Source of the DNA: an uncultured Muribaculaceae bacterium
GTDB lineage: Bacteria; Bacteroidota; Bacteroidia; Bacteroidales; Muribaculaceae
Length of the DNA stretch: 64,000 nucleotides
Direction: 5' to 3'
NCBI GenBank assembly: GCA_934636465.1
Contig: CAKUAR010000005.1
Coordinates: forward strand, 43,006 to 107,005
Position numbers and translations under genes: made by a program
The notes under the pieces: generated by a model
Told to the model about the DNA's origin: nothing
Database searches by the model: none
The model's input: the letters and a program-made list of their open reading frames with translations, nothing else
In this document: positions 63,931 to 64,000 of the stretch, in pieces
Layout: each line of letters opens with the position of its first letter
Position numbering within the stretch: the stretch's first letter is position 1

Positions 63931-64000
63931 TGACCCCAAAAAGTTGGACAGGTTATTAACTATCCGATTTGAGAAAGAGTTCGGTATTGCACCGGACTCT
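63931..64000. mobile_element. Probable end of an IS3-family insertion sequence, cut by the window edge
   Basis: The sequence from 63931 (TGACCCCAAAAAGTTGGACA) resembles the terminal inverted repeats of IS3-group elements, which commonly read TGACC...AAAGTTGGACA. Only 70 bp are visible, so no transposase or target duplication can be confirmed. Confidence 0.45.

Overview
The window is a gene-dense stretch of a Bacteroidota chromosome, order Bacteroidales. It looks like a gut-type lineage such as Muribaculaceae or Prevotellaceae, but the genus cannot be settled from the sequence alone. The main evidence is the promoter grammar: TAnnTTTG (-7) boxes, often with a TTTG (-33) box 19-21 bp upstream, precede many genes, and Shine-Dalgarno sequences are largely absent. 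Protein content agrees: PCMD/calycin-like secreted proteins, a BspA-type leucine-rich repeat lipoprotein, a giant GLUG-repeat protein, an HMA-AraC regulator and a Bacteroidetes-type Wzc with a tyrosine-rich tail. There is no rRNA, CRISPR array or prophage. The only mobile-element trace is a probable IS3-family end at the extreme right edge.

Layout. 1-6 kb: 3' part of a WecA/MraY-type sugar-phosphate transferase, tRNA-Ser(GCU), a YidE/AspT-type transporter, a divergent CMD-cupin/AraC pair and a DMT exporter. 6-12.1 kb: one gene for a 2042-residue GLUG-repeat surface protein. 12.6-19.5 kb (minus): cysteine synthase, Ca2+-type P-ATPase and dihydroorotase in a tight run, then a polyprenol-phosphate mannosyltransferase-like GT2 and an unknown exported protein. 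20-25 kb: secreted FnIII/anchor-J protein and valS. 25-36 kb: envelope polysaccharide functions (FlaA1/WbpM-type dehydratase, ugd, UDP-glucuronate 4-epimerase, Wzz/Wzc kinase) interrupted by a three-gene PCMD lipoprotein/barrel/calycin operon. 36-38.5 kb: queF-queC-queD-queE, making preQ1 from the QueD substrate. 39-44 kb: HMA-AraC regulator, DUF3298-like protein, TIGR02757 protein and two tandem paralogous secreted TIM-barrel proteins. 44-52 kb (minus): metallo-hydrolase, SAM methyltransferase, ispH, cmk, Cof-type HAD, Zn/Cd-type P-ATPase and lpxB.

52-58.7 kb (plus): beta-helix lipoprotein with folB, then pdxA followed by four genes that look like a lipid head-group pathway: nucleotidyltransferase, ATP-grasp protein, CDP-alcohol phosphotransferase and HAD protein. 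I consider this the best candidate for an incompletely described system. The phosphotransferase has a one-residue shift of its last motif Asp, and the HAD protein lacks the usual second Asp of motif I. 58.7-64 kb: an AT-rich orphan gene with an upstream perfect palindrome, rpiB, a second DMT transporter, a BspA-like lipoprotein, a serine-acetyltransferase-like protein and a GHL10 glycosyl hydrolase.

All functional calls rest on recognising motifs and family-like sequence by eye; no database search was run. Start codons were moved from the longest reading frame wherever a downstream ATG gave a better signal peptide, family N-terminus or promoter spacing.
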